Below the pieces are notes generated by a model that was given only the letters and a program-made list of their open reading frames with translations, was not told the origin of the DNA and searched no databases. From Cheiracanthium punctorium (taxonomy: Eukaryota > Arthropoda > Arachnida > Araneae > Cheiracanthiidae): a stretch of 64,000 nt of DNA. The position numbers and the translations under genes were made by a program. Positions 11,747-24,700 of the stretch are shown here, one piece after another. Within the stretch, counting starts at the first letter, position 1. Every line of letters begins with the position of its first letter. The stretch spans positions 603,001-667,000 of the forward strand of contig JAWZYV010013563.1 of the NCBI GenBank assembly GCA_038373885.1, in the 5' to 3' direction.

Positions 11747-12256
11747 CTGGATGTTCAGAGCTTCGTGTACAAACTTGGAGGGGATGTAGAGACATTGATA
11801 GGAACGGTAATTGCGAAGGAAAACATGGGCAGAAATCGATAGGTAGCGCTGTTCACGAGCTCTCAAGGTCGACACATGTGACTTCTTTATTGTCATAGCT
11901 CCCAACCTTTATGCTTTTTTCTGAAGATTATCTACCAATAATCTACAATCTTTCGGAAGCTTATCTACAACTTTCAAACAATTTATTTTACAGAAAAAAA
12001 TTTGGATTTATTTAAACATCAAATACAAAAAAAAAAAAAAAAAAAAAAAAAATGAAAAAAATGTGGTTGATAATCTATTAAAAAAAGCGTAAAAGATGGC
12101 AGCTATGTTTATGAGGAACGCTCACGTGCCGACCTTGACAGCTCGTGTACAGCGCCACCTATCTGTTTCTTCCCATGATTTCCTGCGTAATTACGGTTCC
12201 TAACGATGCTTTTTACCTTCTCTCCAAGTATGCACACGAAGTTCCGGGATATCCGG
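11747..12256. mobile_element. TA-flanked fold-back MITE, 510 bp
   Basis: The left end CTGGATGTTCAGAGCTTCG and the right end, inverted CCGGATATCCCGGAACTTCG, begin inverted repeats of at least 135 bp. Both arms contain CTTCGTGTRCAWACTTGGAG, then AGGTRGCGCTGT-CACGAGCT. Similarity continues weakly to the centre (CATAGCTNCCA in both arms), so most of the element can fold on itself. TA lies at 11745-11746 and 12257-12258. The centre carries an A run of about 27 (12028-12051 region). A TA target suggests a Tc1/mariner-type parent, but no transposase relic remains. Confidence 0.75.
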
Positions 12257-12258
12257 TA

Positions 12259-13345
12259 TTTTCCCTGTTTTGTGCATCACTACTTAGTTACAAGGGTTTC
12301 CTTTTTAATGGGTAGTTCCTGAAGACTGTGGAGGGCGATTTATCCATCTTCCGTACCTGGAGAAACATTTGCTAGCGATTCCTTAAAACTGTAGGTCACG
12401 CCTCGACTCGAGGCATAGCTTTCATCACGAGATCCCATTGTTCCACAAATGTAACGATTTAAAATCGGGCCATTTTTTTGATACACTCTATTCTTTTCCC
12501 GCTTTCAATACCATTTATTTGATGATTTATATCAATTACAACCAACAATAAATTTAGCTCCAGTTCAGACGTTTAATGTTTTTGTGAGTCTTCACAGTCT
12601 GGAACAATCCAACAAGTTGTGAATTTGAAAAATTTGCTGAAATGTGCATGCACGTCAAGCATTAGATGTATTTCAAGCAGTGAAGCTTGACTTTTCCCCC
12701 TTAAAAAATTCCGTTCAGGTACTCTTTTCTGTTAAAACTACCGAAGGACATATTAACGTAGGATTACTTATCGTTGAGTTAGTTGTAAGGTAACCGTGCC
12801 CGTAGAGAAATGATGAACGTAAAATACTTTTAATTTAATATACTCAAAACATATGTTAGCTTGGTATATTGTGCCTTAATCCATCTTAAAGTAACAAATC
12901 TTTTGTTTTTAAATTCATAATCTAACGTTGTCATTACATAACAATAAAAAAAGATCATGCTCGAAAACTGAAATGCTCAGTATGAATATTTGAGTACTCC
13001 AAGGTTCAGCAGCAGAAAATAGTTTGTTTAGTTTAATTTCGTGAAAATGTCGAATTGTGTAATCTCATGAAGTTACTTAGAACTGCGCAAATTGTGATCT
13101 TACTGTGATTTAAAAATTTGTGTCAGATCTCACAGTTTTAAACTTATAACGTCACGTTTTTAACAGCCGTAAAAGAAATGCTTGCTAGTTGACAGTCAGT
13201 TTTCTAACGGAGTAATATTATAACTTGCAACGACGTTGAACATTTTAAATTTGCTTTACATAGGAACTCCGTACAAGAACACAATACTATACGTTAAAAA
13301 AAGTTTGTACACTCTAACTGACACAACTACATAGCAGTGCGTCTC
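12259..13345. other. Non-coding DNA, nothing recognised
   Basis: Mostly AT-rich. A GC-richer patch at 12330-12450 includes the small hairpin GCCTCGACTCGAGGC but has no reading frame that I can defend. Confidence 0.5.
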
Positions 13346-13349
13346 TTAA

Positions 13350-13673
13350 CGCTTTAACGCTCCTTGAAAACATTTCTTTACAACGCTTTCGACTGCTAGT
13401 CGCAAAACTTATGCGGTTAAATGGTCCAAAAGCCGAAAAGTACAACCGTTGCCATCTCTCGAGTTAACTACCAGCTACATGGCGGTCGATCGAATCACCC
13501 ATCGCGTGCTACTGAGCTGAAGTCCTTTTTTTTTTTTTTGACACAGCCAGCTGTGCGGCGCCGCACGTTGCTGGTAGTTAACTCGAGAGATGTCAAAGTG
13601 TGCACTTTTTCAACGTTGGGTACTATAAAGTTGTTCTACTACACAAATGTGAAAATGGTTGCTGGTTAAAGAG
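13350..13673. mobile_element. piggyBac-like miniature element, copy B
   Basis: TTAA (13346-13349) precedes CGCTTTAACGC. The right end reads TTAAAGAG followed by TTGA, one change from TTAA. The inner inverted arms are clear: CTCGAGTTAACTACCAGC near 13458 against GCTGGTAGTTAACTCGAG near 13571, a perfect 18-bp pair. The left part (CGACTGCTAGTCGCAAAA) matches copy D inverted. It is about 324 bp with no coding capacity. Confidence 0.65.
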
Positions 13674-13677
13674 TTGA

Positions 13678-15225
13678 AATGTGACTTCTCGGCGATTATA
13701 CCGGTTCGATCTATTTAGATGTAGAAGCCAGACCAAACCCCTCCCGTTAAGAGCTGATGAAAACAGAAGCAAACGAATTAAAGGAAGAAGATAATTAATG
13801 ATGCCAATGGAATCTCTAATTTTCCCAGCGAGATAATCTGTTCTCCTAACAGTTTCAACCGGAAAGGAAACAAAGGGAATCGACATCAGAATAAGAAAGG
13901 AAATTTATTGGTAAGGGGCATCCTTTCTAGTCATTCACCGCTGCAAATAGATGTTATTTACAAAATTGTTGCACCAAGTAGCTAATGTCTCGATTGTTAT
14001 GTAATCTTGCCATGCCGCGATTTTGGAAAATGCGAAAAATCTGTTTACGCTGCAAATCTAGAGATTTTGTACTTTACTGATTTTATTTTGACTATATTTT
14101 ATGAATTACGTGCGGATATTAAAACGTTGTTGGAAGTTTTGTTTCTGGAGAAACATCTGATGGAACCTTTTTTAAAGCTTGCAATTGAAACGCATTACTT
14201 AATCACACTTTGAAAAAGGAAATTTTGTCCATTTTTTTAAACCTAATTGTTTATCGATGATTGTAATTCATGAGTATATAATATTGTAGCATTATTTGAT
14301 GATGTAATTTTTGACGCCGAAAGGTCAATACAAAACTCATATTCGAAATAAACATTTTATTATATATATGTGTGTGTGTGTGTGTATGTATAAAAGTGAA
14401 ACGTTGCATATTATAAAATCAAATGAATTTATCTCTGGAATATGCCGATAAAATGAATGAACTAGGAACTTATTTGTCCAGGAGTCGATGCAGACGAAAA
14501 TTGGGTCCGTTTTACGGCCCCTTCACAAAATTATAATCGATTACAACAGCCCCCTCACAAAAATACAATGGATTAAAACGGTCCTTCATTGGTATTTCAC
14601 CCTACATTTTAATGTGTTTTATCAATCATTTTAACAAAAGAGTGACTTTTATTAAAAATTGGTATGGAAATTAACAAAATTAAGTATTGAAAAAGAAACA
14701 CAAAATTAAGTATCACAAAAATGGGACCCTGGAAAAAATTCCTGTATCAACCCCTGTTGTCACAACAAAAATTTACTTTTGAAGAAAAGGACGAGAGCGT
14801 AAAAATAAGCCTCTTGCGTCTCGCAAACCAGCCGAAAAGCTTTGTCTCGTTTCGCGAAAAACCGTGTCCCATCCATCCCTATACTTTTCGGCCTTTTCTA
14901 TGAGCAATGTGGAAAAATAACCTTGTTATGTCAACTTACGAAATCTCTGAATCACGATTTTTACTGTTCCGCATAAAGTGTATGCAGCACCATGAAATAA
15001 CCATGTTGATGAATAACACATCGAATTGTCCCCTTTCATCCACTTGTCTACATTCTATTATTCAAATCGTATTCTTGTCGATTATAAATTTCACTAAACT
15101 GAGCTTCATTCCTCTGGATTAAAAAAATAATAAATATTGATGATTTATTTACTGGAGCTGGGCTTTCCTCTTCATTCTGTATACACGGATGATGGATGAA
15201 TAGCAAAGACCTTTGCCAAGAAATT
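13678..15225. other. Non-coding DNA with a short direct repeat
   Basis: No gene is recognised. Near 14515-14580 a 30-bp motif occurs twice in tandem (CCCCTTCACAAAATTATAAT, then CCCCCTCACAAAAATACAAT). Near 14300 a small hairpin TTGACGCCGAAAGGTCAA occurs, of the kind seen near retroelement 3' ends. A TG-rich microsatellite lies at about 14365-14386. Confidence 0.45.
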
Positions 15226-15229
15226 TTAA

Positions 15230-15433
15230 CCCTTTGAGGCGCAACCCTTTCCCAATGCTGAAAAAACGGCAGCCATTGCCATCGCTCGACTTAACTACCA
15301 GCAAGATGGCGGACGATCGAAACGTTCATCGTGTGCCACAGATCTAGAGACCCTTTTTTGACGACAGCTGGCTGTGCCGGGCACAGCCAGCTGCGTCAAA
15401 AAAGGGTCTCTAGATCTGTGGCACGCGATGAAC
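15230..15433. mobile_element. piggyBac-like miniature, copy C, rearranged
   Basis: TTAA (15226-15229) precedes CCCTTTGAGGCGCAACCC, and the next ~90 bp match copy F closely (AACTACCAGCAAGATGGCGG shared). After GATCGAAAC the sequence turns into a 110-bp near-perfect palindrome (15324-15433), which replaces the right half of the family. The normal right terminus is missing, so the copy is truncated or was repaired by template switching. Confidence 0.65.
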
Positions 15434-17964
15434 TTTAACGCGATTTAAAAAATGCAGTATTGCTTTTATAAATGTATTGCAACAAAAAGGGTGTATTTTA
15501 CAGAACACGTTAAAAAGATCGAAAGTTTCTTTCACTTTATTTTATTATTTTTAACAGAAAATTAAAAAAAAAAACAATTACACATACGACAATTCTAAAA
15601 TTGATGAAAACTGTTTTAGTTGTTTTCTTTTATAATTAAAAGTAAATGCTCACCATATGAACTAAAACAGTGTAAACATCCCTTAAATCGAGAGATGTGG
15701 ATCATCTCGTTGCAAACGCAAATAACCTTAAAAACTTAACATTGCAGAAAGCGACTTTTATAGCAAATTTTTTAATGAATTTAAAAGTTTTTTTTGGTTC
15801 GTAGATATTTTAGATTTTGAAGTGACAAGGAGATATTTAGGGCAACACCTAGGTTACATATTAAAACTATTGAAATTAAAAAATATTGAAGATTTCAACA
15901 AGTAAATATTTATTCAATACTAAGTACATATTTTAATATTATAAACCTACAATAAATTAATCTTAAAATAGTTGTTATGCTTCACAAAGATTAATATGCA
16001 TTCTCTATTAAACATTCCAAATTATGCACGTCTCAATATAGCACAATGATTCATATAATTATTTGGAAACTGAGCCTAGCTCTCACGAACTGATAAATAA
16101 CGACGAAAATGAACCTCATTTATTCACATTTAATGTCTCTAAGCTATTTTCAATGAACACAAACTGACTGTAAATTTCTCCCAAAGTCATTTCTCTTTGT
16201 GTCAAAATTTATTGATGGTATTTGCTGGAGCAGGTTTTTCCCTTTCCCCTACAATGCAACTGATAGATGAGTGGAAAGATTTCCCCCAAAGCAAATGCTG
16301 TTTTCCCTCTCAGGAATGTAAGTGTTGGGGGATTTCCATTAATATTGTACTTGCTATTATTTCTTGTGATCGACAGTTTTACAATTAGATGAACAAGTGA
16401 GATTTTGTGAGTTCGCGAATAGCATGATTGTTAAATTGATTTTTTTTTCATTTAATGTAAGACGAGAGAACATTTTAAAAAGTATTTTATTATGAAATGT
16501 GATTACTTTTGTTTTGAATTTAAAAAAAATCATCTTTATTAATATAAACTATTTAGTTTTTAATGAAAAATTTCAATACGAAGCTAATTGCCTAAACCAT
16601 TTAATACTATTATTATTGAGTACTAGTAATAATTCCAACTGTGAAATAACTAATACTAAAAAAAATAATAGTATAAAAGATACGTTAATATCAGATCACT
16701 GTGTTATAATATTATCATATTATTCGGTTGAAATTCCAATAAAAGTAGCATTATTTATTGGATTTAATCATAATGAAAGCTGTTTAGTGTTTGTTTAGTA
16801 GAGTACACAATAAAATAGTTCCATATATTATCCTTATTTAATACTGATACGTAGTTTGATAAGTTACTTATAAAATACTTCCTTGATTATTTACAGAAGG
16901 AAAAAAATATTTTATCCCGAGAGATGTACGTAAACGAAAAAACAGTGACTCTAAACAAGTCCCATTATTTAAAATTTTAGGAGAAATAAGACGAAAAAAT
17001 TAATATTTTGAATGGGATGTCTTAAATGAAGAAAAAATTCTTTCATTCATCAGTTGAATGTGTTTTTAAAGATTATTTTGCAATCGTATTTAAAAAAAAT
17101 TGAGGGTAAGTCATTACTGATATTTTAGATTTTAGGTTTATTCTACCTTTTTTTTCACTGTCTTTTTATCTATTATCAAAATTAACAAAATAGTTTCTTT
17201 TCAACAGCTATTGAGGAAATTAATTTTATTATAATACAGCCAAACTTCTTCAGACATGATTCAACAGATACGGATGGAGTTCTGCATTAAACTTGACACA
17301 CGTACATTCACTAGGAAAATTTACAAGAGTTTAACGTTACAAGTGTTTAACATGTGTTATCAATTTTAAAAATGACGATTAATCCATATCATTAAAGTTT
17401 TGTAGAATGCTTATGAACTTGTAAGGAGTAGTTTAATCTAACCGAACAGATATAACCAGAGCATTTACAAGATAAAAGGCTATTAGAGTTAAACTATGTA
17501 AAAATAAGGAAATCGAAAATTTAAAGTAGCATTATGATTATATACATACGCAAAAAAGAAATGTTTCGTCGTTTTCAACAAATAATTATTTTTAGCGATA
17601 TTTCAAGGAAATATATATTGATATATATTTCAGTAGCAAGTAATAGCCGTTTATGGGCATTATCCACTAATATATTAGAAGTACTGGTCAGTTTATAATG
17701 AAGGCACCTAATAGGTGGACCTGCTTTGCCTCCTATAGAAGGACGGACTAAATGACACCCAAGCTCAAATTTTTGATTACAAATGCGGACCCTTGATGTG
17801 GCTAATGGTTAGCTTCACACAACACAAAACGGGGGACCGGAATAATTGTGTAGAAGCAACAAAAAGTTTTATTGATTACAAACTATTTTGTTGATTCAAT
17901 AAAATTAACCAGTTAAAATAGTTTTATTGAATAAACAAAACATTTTTTTCTAAGAATATATTCG
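15434..17964. other. AT-rich non-coding DNA
   Basis: No credible gene; a 99-codon frame at 16.5-16.8 kb is low complexity (N, I, K rich). The patch at 17.68-17.86 kb is less AT-rich but unrecognised. From 17850 to 17950 the text has repeated AACAAAA/TTTTGTT words that resemble 26.38-26.58 kb and may be another old palindromic element. Confidence 0.45.
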
Positions 17965-18170
17965 TAGACTTACTCAAAAAAAAAATCGAGTAGGAAAGAA
18001 ATGTTCTATGCATTAATTTTGTGAATAATTAAAAAAATCATACAGTTCAAAATAAATGTTACAAGTTTTTGTGAAATAACTACATAATCTACTTTTTATA
18101 CAGACTAACACTTTTTATGAAACCGATATCGGCATTGATTTGCACTTGAATACATTTTGAGAGGGTGTAC
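17965..18170. mobile_element. Small GTACACC-ended MITE, copy 1
   Basis: About 206 bp. It aligns over its length with 35995-36209: TACTCAAAAAA at the left, GTTCAAAATAAA, ATAATCTACTTTTTATA, GATATCGG and TTGCACTTGAATAC, ending GGTGTAC. The left end here is worn (GTAGACTTACTC). There is no coding capacity. It is defined mainly by comparison with the better copy at 36 kb. Confidence 0.55.
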
Positions 18171-21100
18171 AATCAAAAAAATTTTTCAGTTAAAAACAAA
18201 ACAAAACACTAAATATTTTGAAAAGCAATCATCGGCATAAATAATGATATGAAGTGAAAAGCAATCTAAAAACTTTTTCAAGATATGGGGGGGGGGGAAG
18301 GTACGAAAAGAAATACATATTTCAGCGTCACGTTCTTCACAGCTCTGTGGCCGAGAAGATGAATAAGAAAAAATATAGTCTTCTCCTTCAGGAAATTGAG
18401 AATATCATGCTCTGTAAATTACCTTGTATGGAGATTTTGAAGGAAAATATCTGAAACAAGAGCCATTTACAAACAAAAGTATGCCCATATCTCATCCAAA
18501 TCTCCTACCCAGAAAGATTTTCACGTATAACATCAAATAGATTTACGAACACCAGGGGAAAATATTTTCACTTCTTTAACTTTATGGCTTCAGCGAGTTT
18601 CTTATTTGGAAGAAAGAATGTACTGGTGGCATATAACGTTCAGCGTCTGTTTTCTGGATTCTTGTGTTATACCAGATTGTAAAAAAATCCGACATTATGG
18701 TGTTAGATTTTTGAAACCTAATATGGATTTCAACAAGAATGTCTGACAGACTGCTGAGCAAATAAAAAAGAGAAAGGAAATCGTATATATTCAGTTCTAA
18801 TTGTATCAGAGGAAAGTTTTTTAGGTATATGGTCATTATGTAACAACTATTTTATTTTAATAATTTTATATGTGTGTGTGAGATACTTACATAATAATTT
18901 TGATTTAGTGTTGAAATTTCCAATAAAATACCTCATTTATTTATTTGGCTATTGAATTTCTTAAACACCGTTTTTTCCTCACGCAAAATACCACTGATTA
19001 GGAAAGAAAATTATGAAATAGCGATTAAGTACTGTATTAATATCTAGATTTGATATTCTGAAGAGTTTGATGCGGAGAATTGACGAATCAGACATTAAAC
19101 CATAAATTTAATATAATTATTATAATAATTTTAAAATATCAATCGATATTTTAAATAAATACTGGGTTAAATTGTAACCAAAATTTATTTTCACAGGATT
19201 AGAAAGAAACTGATTTCAATTCATACATGTTCCTATTTTCATATTTTTTCAAATATAATTTATAACTAAAATTAAACACATCATAGTCGGACAAAAAAAA
19301 ATCCACTGTCGTTATCTTTCGTTCTATTTTTTAAAATGGCAAATAATAATATGAATCCATTATTTTAGAAACTATTGCTACGTTTATCATTCTGCGGGCC
19401 ATTTTAAACTCATGTTAATTTGTTGTCAATTTTTAATAGTTAGTCTTGACTTTTTTTTAAATTTTCAAATTTTGTATTTTGTGTTAGTATGAACATGATC
19501 CCTTAATGTTTGTTCTTTTAAGAAATCATGCGATTTAAGAACTTTTGCCTAAATGTACAAATTAAAATCTCATCGTAGTAAATGCAAATTTAAAATTCTA
19601 CAAATTGTTAAGTTGTGGTAATAAAATCAATTTTCTTCCATTTTATTTTTTTCTTTTTGGTAGTGCTGGGAATAACGTTTTATGTAAATTATTTTTTTAT
19701 ATAAGTACAGTATAAAATTACAGCTTATTTTTTCTGTAGACCAAAAGAAACTATCCAAATGTACAAAGATTTTGAAAAGTAATGCTAATTTTTTTTCCAA
19801 GATTCTGGCACTTCAGATTCAAAGTTATTAAAATATAAAGTTGTCTCCTAAAAGAAAAAATATCATGTGTATCAATCAAACGAATTGCTCATGGTTTTAT
19901 TTTTTCAAAATGATGAAGGGTAGATTTTTTTTGTACCACCTGAAACGATTGTTTTATAGATAAGTACATTTTATAGTATTATTTTAGATTTCTATTATTA
20001 GAGAAGTCTTAAATTATTTTTCTATTTTAACGCCAGTGAAATGTTGTTGAGTATTCTTATATAAATTGCTCAACATCTTTTTCTTTCTATAAAATAATTA
20101 GCAACTCAACTTTTACGAAATTTTAGATTAAAAGTTGCTTTGAATAGTTTAAACATTTAACTATAAATAGGAAACAAATTCTTGGCTAAGATATTTATTG
20201 CAGCTGTAAAAACTTTATGTCTCCCATTAAGTTTTATCGTGCTCAAATGTTTGTCTACATAATTCTTAGCTGCTGTTTTTCCCTTTTAAGACTCTTTTAT
20301 AAATTAAAAATCAATATCTGCACAGTAGATACTTTTTTCAAACAACTAAAAATCTGTGCAACGAATAATATGAATTTTCTATCAGATTAAACACGTATTT
20401 TATCTATAAACTTTATTTAATGATTCATTAGCTGAGCATTGCATGTAACGATAGTAATAAAAATGTACACAGATAACACATAATTTACAATTTAAATTTC
20501 CTTATGAGATTCTTTAATGAGAAGGTTTTGTCAGAAAATAAAATGAAATATGTTTTTCGGATTTTAAATCCGTATAATCAAAAAGCATCAGTTATGTTAT
20601 AATACTATTAGTATTATTAATAATTTCATAGACACTCAATCAAAAATGCTTATTAAAAGTTAATTAATAAAGAAATATGTAAAATAATGTATGTAAAAAT
20701 ATTTAAGTATATAATTTATTGTATAATTTATTAAAAAAACTAAAATTAATTAAAGAAATGCATTCGTAATATGATAGAACTAGAATTAATTAAATGCAAT
20801 TAATTTTGATTTGAAAGAATTTCCTTCAGAAATATTTAAAATTTCTCCAAAGTTAAACTCAAGAAAAGCGTACTTAGAGGTAAATGTATTAACGTAACTC
20901 GCAAGTTTTTCTGTTTATGAATGTCTTTCAATATTTTTGTGAGCATTTCCGTCATTTAGAATTAAGCTATAGAAATATTCGCATGTCAGAATCTTCCTAC
21001 TTAAAAAAGCTTCAATTAAAAAATTATTTGACTTTAAAGTAGTTTGTGGTAATATTTATTTCCAGAGCAAAATTTCTTTCATTACTTTCATAAAAATCAG

Positions 21101-21362
21101 TTCACTTCAGCATTTTAATAAATCGATGATGCCAAGAGTACAGAAGACCATTGCGCAAAGAAAATGCAATTAATTATTTAAAATAAGAAATAGAAAGAAA
21201 TGAAGCCTGGAAATGATATCATCGCTATTATTTGTATTAAAAAATGGATAACAATACACTTTAGGACGATTATTTTAGAAAGAACTATACTTGAAGTCAT
21301 TTTAAACGCCAGAATTTCAGTTAAGTATGCATTTCTTAGTCCTGGATTGAATTGATTACTTT
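18171..21362. other. AT-rich non-coding DNA, nothing recognised
   Basis: No credible gene, RNA or mobile element. A run of 11 G lies at 18287-18297 in otherwise AT-rich DNA. Confidence 0.55.
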
Positions 21363-21366
21363 TTAA

Positions 21367-21696
21367 CTCTTTAACGCGCAACCATTTTCGTATAAGAACA
21401 GCTTTATATAGGTGAACAACACTTAAAAAGTAAAGCCGTTGACATCTCTGGTTCAGTACCAGCAACATTGCCCATGGAAAACATTGGGCAAAAAGCCACA
21501 GCCGGCTGTGTCAACAAAGGACTTTGTAGCACGCAATGAGTGATTCGATCGACCGCCATATTGCTGGCATTTAACTTGAGATGGCAATGGGTGTACTTTT
21601 TCGGCTTTGAGACTATTTAACGATATTTTTTGCGACTAGCAGTTGAAAGCGTTGGAAAGAGGTGGTTTCACTGCGCGACCACCGTGCGTTAAAGAG
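21367..21696. mobile_element. piggyBac-like miniature element, copy D
   Basis: 330 bp with exact TTAA on both sides (21363-21366 and 21697-21700). The ends are CTCTTTAACGCGCAACC and, inverted, CTCTTTAACGCACGGTGG, identical for the first 11 bases. The inside contains ATCGACCGCCATATTGCTGG, the inverted form of the AAGATGGCGG-CGATCG core seen in copies C and F, and TTTTGCGACTAGCAGTTG, the inverse of copy B. This is one of the best-preserved copies. Confidence 0.75.
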
Positions 21697-21700
21697 TTAA

Positions 21701-24700
21701 CTGAATGACATCTTTTATTCTATGTGCAGTTGATTAAAGGGTCGATAGTGTAGTTTATTTGACGGTTCAATTGCACTTTGGGAAGATTACACTCATGGAG
21801 TATTTTATCAGTCATTATCACGCAAATATGGTAGTGGGTTCATAGAAGAAATAAGTTAATGTACACCTATCTGTTAATGTAATGGGACTGTAAAATAATT
21901 TCATCACGTAAAACGAAATTCTTGTTCTTGTTTGTCTCTCGAGTGTTGTTTAAGCATCTATGTAAAATTCCACTTAATGTTAAGACAGCATACTTTAGGT
22001 GAACAAAACATTCATTAAACAGAAAATTTTTAATAAAACAAAAGCTTTTATTACAAAATGACAGAAAAATTTACTAAAGAATAAATAATCATAAAGAAAT
22101 ATCAGTTTGCATAAATAAGATTAAAGAGAGACCATAATTTTTTTAAAGTTATAGTTCAAAAAGTTACCAATAGATGTCATTGTCATTCATAATATGGAAT
22201 CAGTTTCCGAAACAAGTTCCGATGTGCGTGTATGTATGCATATTATGACAATGTTTTAAACTTCTTTTAATAAAAAAATATGAAGAATAAAAATGATCTG
22301 CTTATTCTAGCAATCATCATCCCCTTGAGAAAATCAGAAAAATTAAGAACAATGCATTGTCGCATTGTGATAGAAAACACTATTTCATTCAGTTTATTTC
22401 CCAACTCAGGAAAAGAAAGATAAATAACTCGACAATGCAACGAATCAATCTAAGGCATTGTGATTTATAAAGAAAATTCTGAATAAAAGGTGATAGATAA
22501 TAATACTCACTCAATATTAAAGATATTTAAAAGCAGCAAAACAGACATTATTTTAAAAAGCGAATGTGCGAAATTTATTTTATGAATGTGTAAAGCTAAC
22601 ACACCTTCTGTGTTGTACATAGTTCCTTTTCTCAAAAGCGACATATTTTAACAACTGCTTTCAGTAAACCTATCTCAAAATTAAGAAAAAATACCGAAAA
22701 GTTTGTGAAAATTCAAACAAATTATACTATATTAAAAAACTATCATAATTGATATATCAGTATTATAACATACTTATATAAAATATATTATAAAATCGTT
22801 TGAAATATTTCCTGGAAAACTTTATCAAAAGCATTTGATGAGAAAACGTCAAAAGTCACATACTTTAATCTTTCTAGACAATGAACTTTAATCTTATTAT
22901 TGTACTACTAATAAAATATTTAGACTATGAAGATGTTAAAGGACTAAGAAGTATAGAAAAAAATGTATTAGCAAGTTGTATCTAAAGTACTTTCATAAAT
23001 GCCAGTTTATAGATCTTAAGTTTATTTTTTTTGTAAACTTTTTATTGGTTTTTCGCAGTTTTATTTTTTGAAAAATACAGGGGGAAGTCCCGCATCTTTG
23101 CTCGATTATTTTTTCTTTTTCTTTTTTTCAAAAACAACCTGCAGTATTTTCCAGAACTCATAACATTAGTGTACTAATTTAATATCCTAATAACGACTAG
23201 TATAAAAAAACAAATATCGAAAATTCAAACTGGTTGTGTTTTTACATTTTTTGCATTGTTTTGTTTTGCGTAATGTAAAATTTGTTAGTTTTCTGCTGCC
23301 TTCAAAATAGAGAAAAAAATCTGTAAGAAAAGGGAAAATATAATGGAAAGAGTAAAAGCTGAAAGAATGTAAATGAAAAGAAAAAAACCAAATTGTGGAA
23401 AAGGCTAAGAATTTGTAAAGAAGGAACGAATGCAAACCGAAATTACTCTTTTTGTTATTAAAATCATAGAAACCAACTTTAAACTATAAACACTTTTCGA
23501 TAAACACTATTTATTCAGATGATTACTGTGAAACGTTTACTATGAAAGAATTAACTTCCACTTTCCTAGAGAAACAGGACTATTTCACAGTGATGTCTTC
23601 TTTGCTCCCACGGTTTTGTATCTCATTGATTTATAAAGCTAGCTCATGAACAGCTCTTTTGTGACTTATATTCTCTGCATTCAATAGAAACTGTAACTAT
23701 TGTACCTAAGCTTAGTGCGTTTCTCGGTAACTAAATTTATCACCAGTGTTTACATTTCGCGTTTTTCAAAAAGGCATAATGAAAATAACTAATAAAAAGA
23801 CATTGACCTCTTTTTTATTAGTGCTGATGAGCCCTGCCTTTTACAGGAAGACAAAACAAGTTTTGCATATTTTCTAGTGAGATATGTCAGAAAATTGTTC
23901 TTTTTCTCAACAGAAAGTGTCCACTTTTTCTCAATGGAAAATACTCTTTTACATAAATCTGCCCTGCCCCTTTTGAAAAGAAATGTAAACACTGTTTATT
24001 ATTATACGTAGATGCAACATATGCATTTAAATTGATCTATAACGTCTATCAAGGGACTAGAATACTTATGTTGCTATAGTCAAGCTCAAATGCATGTTAT
24101 TATAAAACATTTTCCAACACAGTAAACTTCCCTAATAGGCATTATTGGTTTGCGTGAACTAGATCAACACCTTCGAAATGCACCTTAAACAATGCTGCCC
24201 ATAGATCTCTTTGTACTGAAAGATGTTAGACCCTCTCAGAAAAAAAATCGTAACTGGATTCGAATGTTTACTATAAAGAAATCATAGAAAATATTTCAAG
24301 GATTTGTTTGCTTTATAAACTTATAAATGCTCACTGTTGTGTAATAAACTGATAAATTTTCCAGAGAAGATAATGTATGAATTTGTCGAAACTGATTTGT
24401 GGAATTCACAATTTTCATTAGTGCATGTTGTAATAATATAATCTGTCATTTCAAAACCTAAATAGGTCATGAATTTCACAAACGCAGTCAAATGCAGTTA
24501 TTCAATACATTTTTATCCCAATATTAAATAAAACTACTGAATACTTTGAAGCCTGAGCACTACAATAAACTCAAACAAGTCCTTGAATATTCATGTAATT
24601 TGTGTGTTGTATTGTTGCAATATCTGAAAAATTGTAACTTGAGTTGTTTTTCAGATGACTGATTCAATTTTGTTTTTATTTTGTCATTTAGCTATAATTA

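Noticed and set aside
16499..16798. 99-codon forward frame as a gene
   Set aside because: Low-complexity N/I/K/S-rich product expected by chance in this base composition.
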